Source: Clostridium facile
GTDB lineage: Bacteria; Bacillota; Clostridia; Oscillospirales; Ruminococcaceae
Direction of reading: 5' to 3'
Length of the DNA stretch: 64,000 nt
NCBI RefSeq assembly: GCF_014297275.1
Contig: NZ_JACOQK010000001.1
Location: 1,674,001 to 1,738,000 of the forward strand
Positions 16,858 to 25,468 of this stretch are shown here, in pieces; the first letter of the stretch is position 1, and every line of letters starts with the position of its first letter. The translations under genes were made by a program, and so were the position numbers. The notes under the pieces were generated by a model, which was not told where the DNA came from, did no database searches, and saw only the letters and a list, made by a program, of their open reading frames with translations.

Positions 16858-19704
16858 TTATTTTGAGGACTGTTTTGTTTTTTCCAAAGAACGTTTTAAA
16901 TACTGCCCTGTATAGGAATCAACACACTCCGCCACTTCTTCCGGTGTTCCATTAGCTACTATTTCTCCACCCCGGGTTCCACCTTCAGGACCCAAGTCAA
17001 TAATATGATCCGCAACTTTGATGATATCTAAATTGTGTTCAATGACTAAGACAGTATTCCCAGCATCCACTAGTTTTTGCAATACTTGGATTAATCGGTG
17101 TACATCCGCTGTGTGAAGCCCTGTGGTAGGCTCATCCAAAATATAGATGGTTTTTCCTGTAGAGCGTTTGGCAAGTTCAGTAGCCAATTTGACGCGTTGT
17201 GCTTCCCCACCAGAAAGGGTAGTAGCTGGCTGTCCTATTTTTACGTAACCCAACCCCACTTCAAACAATGTTTTTAATTTGCGATGGATACGGGGAATAT
17301 TTTCAAAGAAGTACATCCCCTCTTCCACCGTCATCTCCAGCACATCATGAATACTCTTTCCTTTATATTTTACCTCTAACGTTTCACGATTATACCGTTT
17401 CCCTTTACAAACTTCACAGGGTACAAAAATATCAGGTAAAAAATGCATTTCAATCTTGACAATGCCATCTCCCTGACAAGCTTCACACCGTCCTCCACGG
17501 ACATTGAAGCTAAATCTGCCAGCATTATATCCCCTCATTTTTGCATCCGCTGTTTGGGCAAATAATTCCCTGATATCATTAAATACCCCGGTATAGGTTC
17601 CAGGATTTGACCTTGGTGTACGTCCAATCGGGCTTTGGTCAATATCAATCACTTTATCCAGATATTCAAGACCATCTACCTTACCGTGTTTTCCAGCATG
17701 AAGCCGTGCACGGTTTAATTTAGCAGCTAAATGTTTATATATAATTTCATTTACTAAAGAGGATTTTCCAGAACCAGAAACCCCGGTGACACAGACAAAA
17801 CACCCTAACGGAATTTTTACAGTAATATCCTTCAGGTTATTTTCAGCGCATCCTGTAAAGGTCAAGAAATTACCATTTCCTTTCCTGCGTTCTTTCGGCA
17901 CAGGAATTTGCTTTTTCCCAAACAGATATTGTGCTGTAATGGATTCTTCGCAGGTTTTCAACTGGTCAATCGTTCCGGAGAATACAATTTCTCCTCCATG
18001 AATCCCTGCTCCAGGTCCTACATCAACGAGATAATCCGCCGCCAGCATAGTATCTTCGTCATGTTCTACCACAATCAAGGTATTTCCAATATCACGAAGA
18101 TGCTTCAACGTACCAATCAGTTTATCATTATCCCTTTGGTGCAATCCAATACTAGGTTCATCCAAAATATATAACACCCCTACCAAAGAGGAACCAATTT
18201 GGGTTGCTAACCGGATACGCTGACTTTCTCCACCGGATAATGTCCCTGCGGAACGGGAAAGAGTCAAATACTCTAGTCCTACGCTGCAAAGGAATTGCAG
18301 CCGTTCCCGGATTTCCTTTAATACAGCGTCCGCAATCATGTGGTCACGCTCTGATAACTCTAATTGCTGGATAAAATCCAACAATTCTGTTATGCTCATC
18401 TTGGTGATTTCACTGATATTTCTTCCTCCAACCGTAACCGCCAAGGCTTCTGGTTTTAACCGTTCTCCATGGCAGGAAGGACATTCAATATCATTCATAT
18501 AATTAGCGATTTCTTCTTTGGCATAATCGCTGTTACTCTCTTTGTAACGCCGTTCCAGATTATTGATAATTCCTTCAAATGGAGCGGAATATGTGCCAGT
18601 TCCATAACCATTGGTACGGGTCATTTCCAGCTTTTTTTTGCCAGTGCCATAAAAAATAACGTCTACTGCTTTTTTTGGAAGATCTTGAAATGGGGTATCC
18701 AAAGAAAAGCCATAAGTCTGTGCCAATGCCTCAAAATACATATTGGCGATGGACCCTCTATCCCCAAAAGACCATCCAGAAGCTTTCAGTGCACCTTGTG
18801 AAATAGACAGCTCTTTATTGGGAACAATTAAATCCGGATCTACTTTCATAAAAGTCCCTAACCCAGTACATTTTTCACAGGCACCATATGGATTATTAAA
18901 TGAAAACATTCTTGGAGAAAGTTCTTCAATACTAATACCATGCTCTGGGCAAGCATAGTTTTGGGAAAACAATATCTCTTCCCCATCCACTACATCCACG
19001 ATAATCAATCCCCCGGATAAATTTGAGGCAATCTCCAAACTATCTGTTAAGCGGGATTTGATTTCTGGTTTGATCACCAATCGGTCAACAATAATCTCAA
19101 TGTGGTGCTTAATATTTTTCTCCAGTTTAATTTCTTCCGAAAGGTCATAGATGTTACCATCGACACGGACACGGACAAACCCGCTTTTTCTAGCGGCTTC
19201 AAACTCTTTTACGTGCTCCCCTTTCCTTCCTCTAACAATTGGGGCCATTATTTGGATTTTTGTCCGCTCTTCCAGCTTCATTACCTGGTCAACAATCTGG
19301 TCAATTGTCTGCTGCTTAATTTCACGGCCACAAATGGGACAATGAGGAATCCCTATCCTAGCATACAGCAAACGAAGATAGTCATAAATTTCAGTGACAG
19401 TACCCACAGTGGAACGAGGGTTCTTAGAGGTTGTTTTTTGGTCAATCGAAATTGCTGGGGATAAGCCTTCAATTTCATCCACATCTGGTTTTTCCATTTG
19501 CCCCAAAAATTGTCTTGCATAAGAAGAAAGGCTTTCCACATATCTCCGCTGGCCATCAGCATAAATGGTATCAAATGCCAAAGAGGATTTTCCAGAACCG
19601 GATAATCCAGTAAATACAACTAATTTATCCCTAGGAATCGTCACGTCCACATTTTTTAAATTGTGCTCACGAGCACCTTTGATGATGATTTTATCTTTCC
19701 CCAC
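16858..19704 (-). CDS. uvrA: Excinuclease ABC subunit A (UvrA)
   Basis: UvrA is the damage-sensing ATPase of nucleotide excision repair; as a dimer it loads UvrB. The 948-residue product has both ABC units: P-loop GLSGSGKS at residues 33-40, a second GVSGSGKSSLVNEI in the C-terminal half, and two LSGGE(S/A)QR signatures. The zinc-binding CPICGRE, CEKCTGLG and CEACQGDG...CEVCKGKRY motifs are all present. It starts at GTG 19704 behind TGAGGTG, nine bases after the uvrB stop, so the two are one operon. Confidence 0.97.
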   Translation of the reverse strand: MGKDKIIIKGAREHNLKNVDVTIPRDKLVVFTGLSGSGKSSLAFDTIYADGQRRYVESLSSYARQFLGQMEKPDVDEIEGLSPAISIDQKTTSKNPRSTVGTVTEIYDYLRLLYARIGIPHCPICGREIKQQTIDQIVDQVMKLEERTKIQIMAPIVRGRKGEHVKEFEAARKSGFVRVRVDGNIYDLSEEIKLEKNIKHHIEIIVDRLVIKPEIKSRLTDSLEIASNLSGGLIIVDVVDGEEILFSQNYACPEHGISIEELSPRMFSFNNPYGACEKCTGLGTFMKVDPDLIVPNKELSISQGALKASGWSFGDRGSIANMYFEALAQTYGFSLDTPFQDLPKKAVDVIFYGTGKKKLEMTRTNGYGTGTYSAPFEGIINNLERRYKESNSDYAKEEIANYMNDIECPSCHGERLKPEALAVTVGGRNISEITKMSITELLDFIQQLELSERDHMIADAVLKEIRERLQFLCSVGLEYLTLSRSAGTLSGGESQRIRLATQIGSSLVGVLYILDEPSIGLHQRDNDKLIGTLKHLRDIGNTLIVVEHDEDTMLAADYLVDVGPGAGIHGGEIVFSGTIDQLKTCEESITAQYLFGKKQIPVPKERRKGNGNFLTFTGCAENNLKDITVKIPLGCFVCVTGVSGSGKSSLVNEIIYKHLAAKLNRARLHAGKHGKVDGLEYLDKVIDIDQSPIGRTPRSNPGTYTGVFNDIRELFAQTADAKMRGYNAGRFSFNVRGGRCEACQGDGIVKIEMHFLPDIFVPCEVCKGKRYNRETLEVKYKGKSIHDVLEMTVEEGMYFFENIPRIHRKLKTLFEVGLGYVKIGQPATTLSGGEAQRVKLATELAKRSTGKTIYILDEPTTGLHTADVHRLIQVLQKLVDAGNTVLVIEHNLDIIKVADHIIDLGPEGGTRGGEIVANGTPEEVAECVDSYTGQYLKRSLEKTKQSSK

Positions 19705-19713
19705 AGAAACACC

Positions 19714-21684
19714 TCAGCTCTTTTTAATTTCTTCAATACGGTCCCTCAAATAGATTGCATGTTCAAATTCTAATAATTTTGCCGCATTTTTCATTTCAAT
19801 GGTCAGTTTTTCAATCAATGCGTCTTTTTCTTTTTTAGATAATTTTTTCTTTTTCGTTGTAGGTTCGGTTTCTTCTTTGGTAGAAATTTCGAGAATTTCA
19901 CGTACATCTTTTTTAATGGTAGTAGGAACAATTCCATGTTCCTGATTATATGCCATCTGGATTTCTCGCCTACGTAAAGTCTCGGTTATTGCACGTTCCA
20001 TAGAACCGGTTACCTGGTCCGCATACATAATTACCTTGCCCTCTGCATTTCGGGCAGCACGTCCAATTGTCTGAATCAAGGAAGTTTCAGAACGTAGGAA
20101 TCCTTCTTTATCCGCATCCAAAATACAAACGAGGGATACCTCAGGAATATCCAATCCTTCCCGCAATAGGTTAATTCCTACCAGTACATCGAATTCCCCT
20201 AAACGAAGATCCCGGATAATCTCCATACGTTCAATCGTATCCACACCATAGTGCATATAGCGAACTTTAACACCTGATTGTTCCAGGAAATCCGTTAAAT
20301 CCTCCGCCATTTTTTTCGTCAAAGTGGTGACCAAAACACGTTCCTTCTTTTCAATGCGTTGGTTGATTTCAAACAGTAAATCCTCAATCTGGCCTTCAAT
20401 TGGTTTTACAGTAATTTCTGGATCCAATAATCCAGTTGGACGAATTACCTGCTGTACAATCTGAGTAGAATGGTCTTTTTCAAAATCCCCAGGGGTTGCA
20501 CTAACATAAATAGCCTGATTCACCTTACTGTAAAATTCATCAAAATTCAACGGTCTGTTATCATAAGCAGACGGTAGACGGAACCCATAATCAATCAAGG
20601 TCTTTTTCCTCGCATGGTCACCAAAATACATTCCTTTTACCTGCGGAAGGGTAACATGGGATTCATCCACAATCAATAAAAAATCATCTGGAAAGTGGTC
20701 CATCAAGGTATATGGGGTAGCGCCTTCTGGACGTCCAGATAAAACTCTGGAATAGTTTTCGATTCCCTTACAAAAACCGATTTCCTCTAGCATTTCAATA
20801 TCATACATGGTACGCTGTTTAATTCTTTGTGCCTCCAACAGCATTTCATTCTCAGTAAAATAAGCAACCCGTTCATCTAGCTCTTTTTCCAGGTTACGGA
20901 GCGCATCATGCATTTGCTCTGGAGGGATAATATAATGAGAAGAAGGATAAATCGCAATGTGGGAAACCCTCTGTTTCACTTCCCCAGTTAAAGCGTTGAT
21001 CTCACTGATTCGATCAATCTCATCACCAAAAAATTCGACGCGGATGGCGGTATCACTGGAATAAGCAGGGAATATCTCCACCACATCTCCCCGAACACGG
21101 AATTTATTACGGACAAAATTAATATCATTCCGCTCATATTGAATTTCCACCAATTTTTCAAGTAATTCATCCCTGGATTTTTCCAAGCCTTCTCGTAAAG
21201 AAATCACCATGCTGCGGTAATCAATCGGGTTACCCAAACTGTAAATACAAGACACACTTGCTACAATAATAACATCTCGGCGTTCTGCCAAAGCACAAGT
21301 GGCGGAGTGGCGTAATTTATCAATTTCATCATTGATAGCACTATCTTTTTCAATATAGGTATCTGTACTGGGAACATAGGCTTCTGGCTGATAGTAATCG
21401 TAATAAGAGACAAAGTACTCCACCGCATTTTCTGGAAAAAACTCTTTAAATTCCGAGCAAAGCTGAGCTGCCAAAGTTTTGTTGTGTGCCAGTACCAATG
21501 TTGGTTTATTCACCTGTGCAATTACATTTGCCATGGTAAAAGTTTTACCAGAACCAGTTACCCCTAATAAGGTTTGTTCTTTATCCCCTCTTTGAAGTCC
21601 TTGAACTAATTTGGCAATCGCTTCTGGCTGGTCTCCTGTTGGCTGATATGGAGAAACCAGTTTAAACTTATTTTGATTCGTCAT
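19714..21684 (-). CDS. uvrB: Excinuclease ABC subunit B (UvrB)
   Basis: UvrB is the helicase-like subunit that verifies damage and recruits UvrC. Of 656 residues, the P-loop GVTGSGKT lies at 41-48. The beta-hairpin follows with YYDYYQPEAYVP. Motif VI has QTIGRAARNAEGK, and the C-terminal UVR domain that binds UvrC ends in AIYLRDRIEEIKKS. It is the first gene of uvrBA and is preceded by a promoter with a LexA-type box. uvrC is not in the window. Confidence 0.97.
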   Translation of the reverse strand: MTNQNKFKLVSPYQPTGDQPEAIAKLVQGLQRGDKEQTLLGVTGSGKTFTMANVIAQVNKPTLVLAHNKTLAAQLCSEFKEFFPENAVEYFVSYYDYYQPEAYVPSTDTYIEKDSAINDEIDKLRHSATCALAERRDVIIVASVSCIYSLGNPIDYRSMVISLREGLEKSRDELLEKLVEIQYERNDINFVRNKFRVRGDVVEIFPAYSSDTAIRVEFFGDEIDRISEINALTGEVKQRVSHIAIYPSSHYIIPPEQMHDALRNLEKELDERVAYFTENEMLLEAQRIKQRTMYDIEMLEEIGFCKGIENYSRVLSGRPEGATPYTLMDHFPDDFLLIVDESHVTLPQVKGMYFGDHARKKTLIDYGFRLPSAYDNRPLNFDEFYSKVNQAIYVSATPGDFEKDHSTQIVQQVIRPTGLLDPEITVKPIEGQIEDLLFEINQRIEKKERVLVTTLTKKMAEDLTDFLEQSGVKVRYMHYGVDTIERMEIIRDLRLGEFDVLVGINLLREGLDIPEVSLVCILDADKEGFLRSETSLIQTIGRAARNAEGKVIMYADQVTGSMERAITETLRRREIQMAYNQEHGIVPTTIKKDVREILEISTKEETEPTTKKKKLSKKEKDALIEKLTIEMKNAAKLLEFEHAIYLRDRIEEIKKS

Positions 21685-21770
21685 AGGTAAATCTCCTGTT
21701 TATTTTATCACAACTGGTTCGTAAAATTTTTACAAATAATAATCCTATTTATTCAGACTTACTACTTAAA

Positions 21771-21821
21771 AGAACAAATGTTTGTTATATCCATATTACT
21801 ACGTATTCTTTGTTTTGTCAA
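21771..21821 (-). promoter_or_regulatory. uvrBA promoter with LexA (SOS) box
   Basis: On the minus strand TTGACA (21816-21821) and TAATAT (21793-21798) are exactly 17 bases apart. AGAACAAATGTTTG (21771-21784) starts nine bases behind the -10, over the transcription start, and matches the Gram-positive LexA box GAAC-N4-GTTC with one mismatch (GTTT). This is the expected layout for LexA-repressed DNA repair genes. Confidence 0.75.
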
Positions 21822-21849
21822 TGTTTTAGTATATCATAAAAACCTCATT

Positions 21850-22235
21850 TTTACAATAAAACCAGCCTTTCTATGATAAAATGATATTATCATTTATTCT
21901 TAAGGAATCCTATGAAAAGTGATAATAAAAGCGTTTATTGTGTAGATAAAAATTTCAGCCATTATTATTGCACCAATCACATCTCCTAATCATATAACTT
22001 TTACAGTAGATACACTAATTTCTACTTGTTATTTTTATCTTAAATAATTACAACATACAATCCATGATGAGATTTTTTCTTACCAATACTGTCAACGAAT
22101 AATGAAATAATCTCCTAAGCAAAACAAATTAAGAAATATTGATTATAAAAAATTGTGCGATTCGCTCTATCAAGCAGCTTCTTAAATATTTGAATCGCAT
22201 CACCTTGAATTTCTACACAAATGCACTTAATTAAA
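21850..22235 (+). other. Gene-poor gap with a possible regulated small RNA or small ORF
   Basis: This gap holds no recognised gene. On the plus strand TTTACA (21850-21855) and TATGAT (21872-21877) are 16 bases apart. The perfect 17-base palindrome AAATGATA-T-TATCATTT (21879-21895) covers the predicted start, and a 25-codon frame (ATG at 21912) follows AAGGA. A second inverted repeat, TGCGATTC...GAATCGCA, lies near 22156-22197. It could be a small regulatory RNA unit, or chance; transcription is unproven. Confidence 0.3.
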
Positions 22236-22268
22236 AGGAGGGAAACCATTTTGATTCCCTCCTAATTA
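22236..22268 (-). terminator. Terminator of the ispD-ispF operon
   Basis: AGGAGGGAA (22236-22244) pairs with TTCCCTCCT (22255-22263) over a ten-base loop. On the minus strand the hairpin follows the ispF stop by about seven bases and is followed by a short T-rich run. Confidence 0.82.
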
Positions 22269-22269
22269 T

Positions 22270-22740
22270 CTATTCTTCTAATAAGCAAACACAATGCGCC
22301 GCAATGCCTTGTTTTTCTCCAGTAAAACCAAGACCCTCTTCTGTTGTCGCTTTTATATTAATGCGGTTTTTAGGAATATTCAAACCAACAGAAAGATTTG
22401 CCATCATATGATCAATAAAAGGGCGGAGTTTTGGAGCCTGAGCTAAAATAGTAAGGTCAATATTACTGATTTGAAATCCATGCTTTTTTAATAAATTTAC
22501 AACATGTTGAAGCAGCTTCATACTATCTGCCCCAGCATAAGCAGGATCTGTGTCTGGAAAATGTAGTCCAATATCACCTAATCCAGCTGCACCCAATAAA
22601 GCATCCATTACGGCATGAACCGCTACATCCGCATCGGAATGTCCTAACAAACCGGTTTCATGAGGGATTTCTACACCACATAAGATTAATTTTCTCCCCT
22701 TTACCAAGCGATGTACATCATATCCATGTCCTATTCGCAC
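22270..22740 (-). CDS. ispF: 2-C-methyl-D-erythritol 2,4-cyclodiphosphate synthase (IspF)
   Basis: IspF cyclises CDP-methylerythritol phosphate, with loss of CMP, in the MEP pathway. The 156-residue product begins RIGHGYDVHRL with the metal-binding Asp/His and has LGHSDADVAVHA with the second His, then the DIGLHFPDTD loop; these are all active-site parts. It starts at GTG 22740, inside the last codons of ispD (ten-base overlap), so it is translationally coupled. Confidence 0.96.
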   Translation of the reverse strand: MRIGHGYDVHRLVKGRKLILCGVEIPHETGLLGHSDADVAVHAVMDALLGAAGLGDIGLHFPDTDPAYAGADSMKLLQHVVNLLKKHGFQISNIDLTILAQAPKLRPFIDHMMANLSVGLNIPKNRINIKATTEEGLGFTGEKQGIAAHCVCLLEE

Positions 22741-23414
22741 TGCTCTTCCCCCTTTGCAAAGCTCTCTGCTAAAACAATATCTTCTGGAGTAGTAATTTTA
22801 ATATTGGCGTAACTTGCTGTTACAATATGGACGGGAAATCCATATTGTTCAATTAGTTGGCAATCGTCTGTAAAATCCCATTGGTTTTGTTGCGCTTTCT
22901 CAACAGCTTTTTTGTAAAGCTCCATCTGAAATACCTGTGGTGTTTGGGTTAAATACAAACTACTTCTTGGGGGAGTAAATTGTATGATACCATCTTCTAC
23001 GATTTTAATCGTATCTTTTACAGGTGCTCCCAAAGTAGCTGCGCCATATTTTTTTGCAATTTGAATCACTTGTTGAATTTCCTCTATCTGTACAAATGGC
23101 CGAGCAGCATCATGGATCGCCACCAAATCACTTTTTGGATTGCAGCATGATAAGCCAGACAAAACTGATTGCTGACGGCTATCTCCACCTTGGGTGACAA
23201 CTGTATTTTTCAGTTTGTATTGCTGAACAAGCTGTTCAGCATAAGGGATATCTTCTTTTCCAACTACAATTATGGTTTCACACACCTCATCAATCTGTTG
23301 AAATTTTGTTACACTGCGTATTACAACTGGAACTCCACCAATTTTTAAAAATTGTTTTTTAATTCCCTCCATGCGGGAAGAATTTCCCGCTGCTACAATA
23401 ATGACGGATACCAT
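22731..23414 (-). CDS. ispD: 2-C-methyl-D-erythritol 4-phosphate cytidylyltransferase (IspD)
   Basis: IspD joins CTP to methylerythritol phosphate, the third MEP step. The 227-residue product has the nucleotide-binding VAAGNSSRM...KKQFL motif at the N-terminus, the HDAARPFV motif near residue 105, and the late FTDDCQLIE stretch. GGAGG precedes the ATG. It shares an operon with ispF, the common arrangement; ispE is elsewhere in this window. Confidence 0.95.
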   Translation of the reverse strand: MVSVIIVAAGNSSRMEGIKKQFLKIGGVPVVIRSVTKFQQIDEVCETIIVVGKEDIPYAEQLVQQYKLKNTVVTQGGDSRQQSVLSGLSCCNPKSDLVAIHDAARPFVQIEEIQQVIQIAKKYGAATLGAPVKDTIKIVEDGIIQFTPPRSSLYLTQTPQVFQMELYKKAVEKAQQNQWDFTDDCQLIEQYGFPVHIVTASYANIKITTPEDIVLAESFAKGEEQCE

Positions 23415-23440
23415 TTTATTGCCTCCTTATTTGTAAAAAG

Positions 23441-23478
23441 CAGAAAGGCCTTCATCCGAAAATGATAAGGCCTTTTTT
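23441..23478. terminator. Hairpin between the glyoxalase gene and ispD
   Basis: AAAGGCCTT...AAGGCCTTT, with a few more pairs and one bulge, forms a stem between the two minus-strand genes. It lies directly behind the glyoxalase stop (23480) and most likely terminates that gene. The T-run is stronger on the plus strand. Confidence 0.7.
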
Positions 23479-23479
23479 C

Positions 23480-23848
23480 CTATTTTATTGGAACAATTTC
23501 TAACCAATAACCATCCGGGTCACTGATAAAATAAATGCCCATGCCAGGGTTTTCATAACAAATACAGCCCATTTCTTGATGTAACTTATGGGCAGCATCA
23601 AAATCATCCACATAAAAGGCCAGATGGAATTCATTTTCCCCCAAGTTATATGGCTCTTTACGGTCACGCAACCAAGTTAATTCTAACTGATGTGGGGTAG
23701 CACCATCTCCTAAATATACCAAAATAAAGGATTCATCTTGGGCAACTTTTCTCCTCACTTCGGTTAATCCAAGGGCTCTTTGATAAAATTCTAAACTTTT
23801 TTGTAGATTTAGTACATTGATATTGTTGTGGGCAAATTTAAAATCCAT
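23480..23848 (-). CDS. Glyoxalase/lactoylglutathione lyase-family protein (VOC superfamily)
   Basis: A 122-residue VOC-fold protein. The start MDFKFAHNNINVLNLQKSLEF supplies the first metal-site position, and DEFHLAFYVDD-like (NEFHLAFYVDDFD) and DPDGYWLEIVP stretches give the other ligands, as in glyoxalase I. The substrate may be the methylglyoxal-thiol adduct, but many clostridial relatives are uncharacterised. It is monocistronic, with GGAG ahead of the ATG and a hairpin behind the stop. Confidence 0.85.
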   Translation of the reverse strand: MDFKFAHNNINVLNLQKSLEFYQRALGLTEVRRKVAQDESFILVYLGDGATPHQLELTWLRDRKEPYNLGENEFHLAFYVDDFDAAHKLHQEMGCICYENPGMGIYFISDPDGYWLEIVPIK

Positions 23849-24075
23849 TGTATTACTCCTTATTTTTCTACGTTTTTTTCTTTATCCCAATCATTTTGTA
23901 ACCAATCAGAACAACTGCGAAATAAAACCTATTTTTCTTATTACAATCACGAAAGTTATGTCTCTTTTATGATTGTTTTTATCATACCATATGAGGTATT
24001 AAAAATCAATTTAAATTATTCGTTAAAATGCTAAATAAATAATGTATTTTTTTTAAACTAAAATGCAATATGATA

Positions 24076-24104
24076 TTGAAAAATCGTTTAAAAAAGACTA
24101 TAAT
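24076..24104 (+). promoter_or_regulatory. Promoter of the cation:proton antiporter gene
   Basis: TTGAAA (24076-24081) and TATAAT (24099-24104) are 17 bases apart; the ATG at 24146 follows a 35-base leader with AAAGGAG. Confidence 0.75.
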
Positions 24105-24145
24105 ATAGGTTGTCGAAAATTTCACAAAAAAGGAGATGGTATTTC

Positions 24146-25408
24146 ATGGACTATAGTTTTCTGTTATATGTAGCTATTATCCTGCTCAGTACCAAAGTTC
24201 TTGGCCTTATTACCAGAAGATTTAAAATGCCTCAAGTAGTGGGTGCATTGCTGGCTGGTTTGATTTTAGGCCCTGCTGTATTAAATATTTTACATGAAGA
24301 CATTTTTATCACCCAAGTTTCCGAATTAGGCGTTATCGTATTGATGTTTACCGCTGGTATGGAAACAGACATCAAAGAGCTGAAAAAATCGGGGAAAGCT
24401 TCTTTTGTAATTGCGTTATTAGGGGTTATCGTTCCTTTGGCAGGTGGATTCCTCGTGGCACATTTCTTCAATTCCCCAGAATTTTCTGAAGGAGCAACAG
24501 CTAGTACGTTATTGCAAAACATCTTTATTGGCATTATCTTAACAGCAACATCGGTAAGTATTTCTGTAGAGACATTAAAAGAAATGGGCAAATTAAATAC
24601 CCGTGCTGGTAATGCGATCTTAGGGGCTGCTGTAATTGATGATATTTTAGGTATTATTGCATTAACAATTATTACAAGTATGGCAGATTCCTCTATCAAT
24701 ATTGGAATCGTATTGTTAAAAATCCTATTGTTTTTTGTATTTGTTGTGGTTGCAGGAATTCTATGTTATTTCTTGTTCAAAAAATACATGGAACACTATC
24801 AAAAAGACTTACGACGTTTTGTTATTATCTCGTTTGTATTCTGCCTGTTATTATCCTATTGTGCAGAAGAATTCTTTGGTGTAGCAGATATTACTGGAGC
24901 GTTTATCGCAGGTGTAGCTATTTCTAATACTCCACGATCAAAATATATTGCTTCCCGCTTTGAAACTTTATCTTATACCTTATTATCCCCAATTTTCTTT
25001 GCAAGTATTGGGATTAAAGTAGTACTTCCTGCAATGTCAAGTACAATTATTATTTTCTCCATTTTACTCGCAATTATTGCAACCATTACCAAAATTATTG
25101 GTTGTGGATTAGGAGCGAAAATTTGTAAATATACCAACCGCGAATCCATTCAAATTGGTATGGGTATGATTTCACGTGGTGAGGTTGCGTTGATTGTAGC
25201 AACCAAAGGAGCTGCTTTAGGATTGTTGTCCAACACTTTATTGGGGCCTGTTATTATTACTGTTGTGGTTACAACAATTATTTCCCCAATTCTATTAAAA
25301 CTAGTATTCCGCTCCAAATCTGGAGATGATGATAGCCGTGAAGAAAGCCAGTTAGCAAAAGGATATGAAAAAGTATTGGATTACACTACTACAGAACGTA
25401 ATTCCTAG
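24146..25408 (+). CDS. Cation:proton antiporter (CPA2/NapA-KefB type)
   Basis: A 420-residue membrane protein with about 12 helices of the Na+/H+ exchanger family. The double aspartate D165-D166 in AAVIDDILGI is the ion-binding pair of the electrogenic CPA2 branch, and GGxLxG-like VVGALLAGLILGP at the start is conserved. There is no C-terminal RCK/TrkA-N domain, unlike KefB/KefC; the protein ends in a short charged tail. It exchanges Na+ or K+ for protons at the cytoplasmic membrane; which ion is not readable. I chose the ATG at 24146 behind AAAGGAG. It is monocistronic. Confidence 0.9.
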   Translation: MDYSFLLYVAIILLSTKVLGLITRRFKMPQVVGALLAGLILGPAVLNILHEDIFITQVSELGVIVLMFTAGMETDIKELKKSGKASFVIALLGVIVPLAGGFLVAHFFNSPEFSEGATASTLLQNIFIGIILTATSVSISVETLKEMGKLNTRAGNAILGAAVIDDILGIIALTIITSMADSSINIGIVLLKILLFFVFVVVAGILCYFLFKKYMEHYQKDLRRFVIISFVFCLLLSYCAEEFFGVADITGAFIAGVAISNTPRSKYIASRFETLSYTLLSPIFFASIGIKVVLPAMSSTIIIFSILLAIIATITKIIGCGLGAKICKYTNRESIQIGMGMISRGEVALIVATKGAALGLLSNTLLGPVIITVVVTTIISPILLKLVFRSKSGDDDSREESQLAKGYEKVLDYTTTERNS

Positions 25409-25421
25409 AATTTTTTAATAT

Positions 25422-25468
25422 AAATAAAGAAAACGGATGTCCATTTTGGACATCCGTTTTCTTTATTT
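25422..25468. terminator. Bidirectional terminator between antiporter gene and the unrecognised gene
   Basis: A 21-base perfect stem, arms 25422-25442 and 25448-25468, starts with AAATAAAGAAAACGG and ends in its complement. It serves the plus-strand antiporter gene. The last bases of the opposing minus-strand gene, including its stop, lie within the right arm. Confidence 0.93.
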
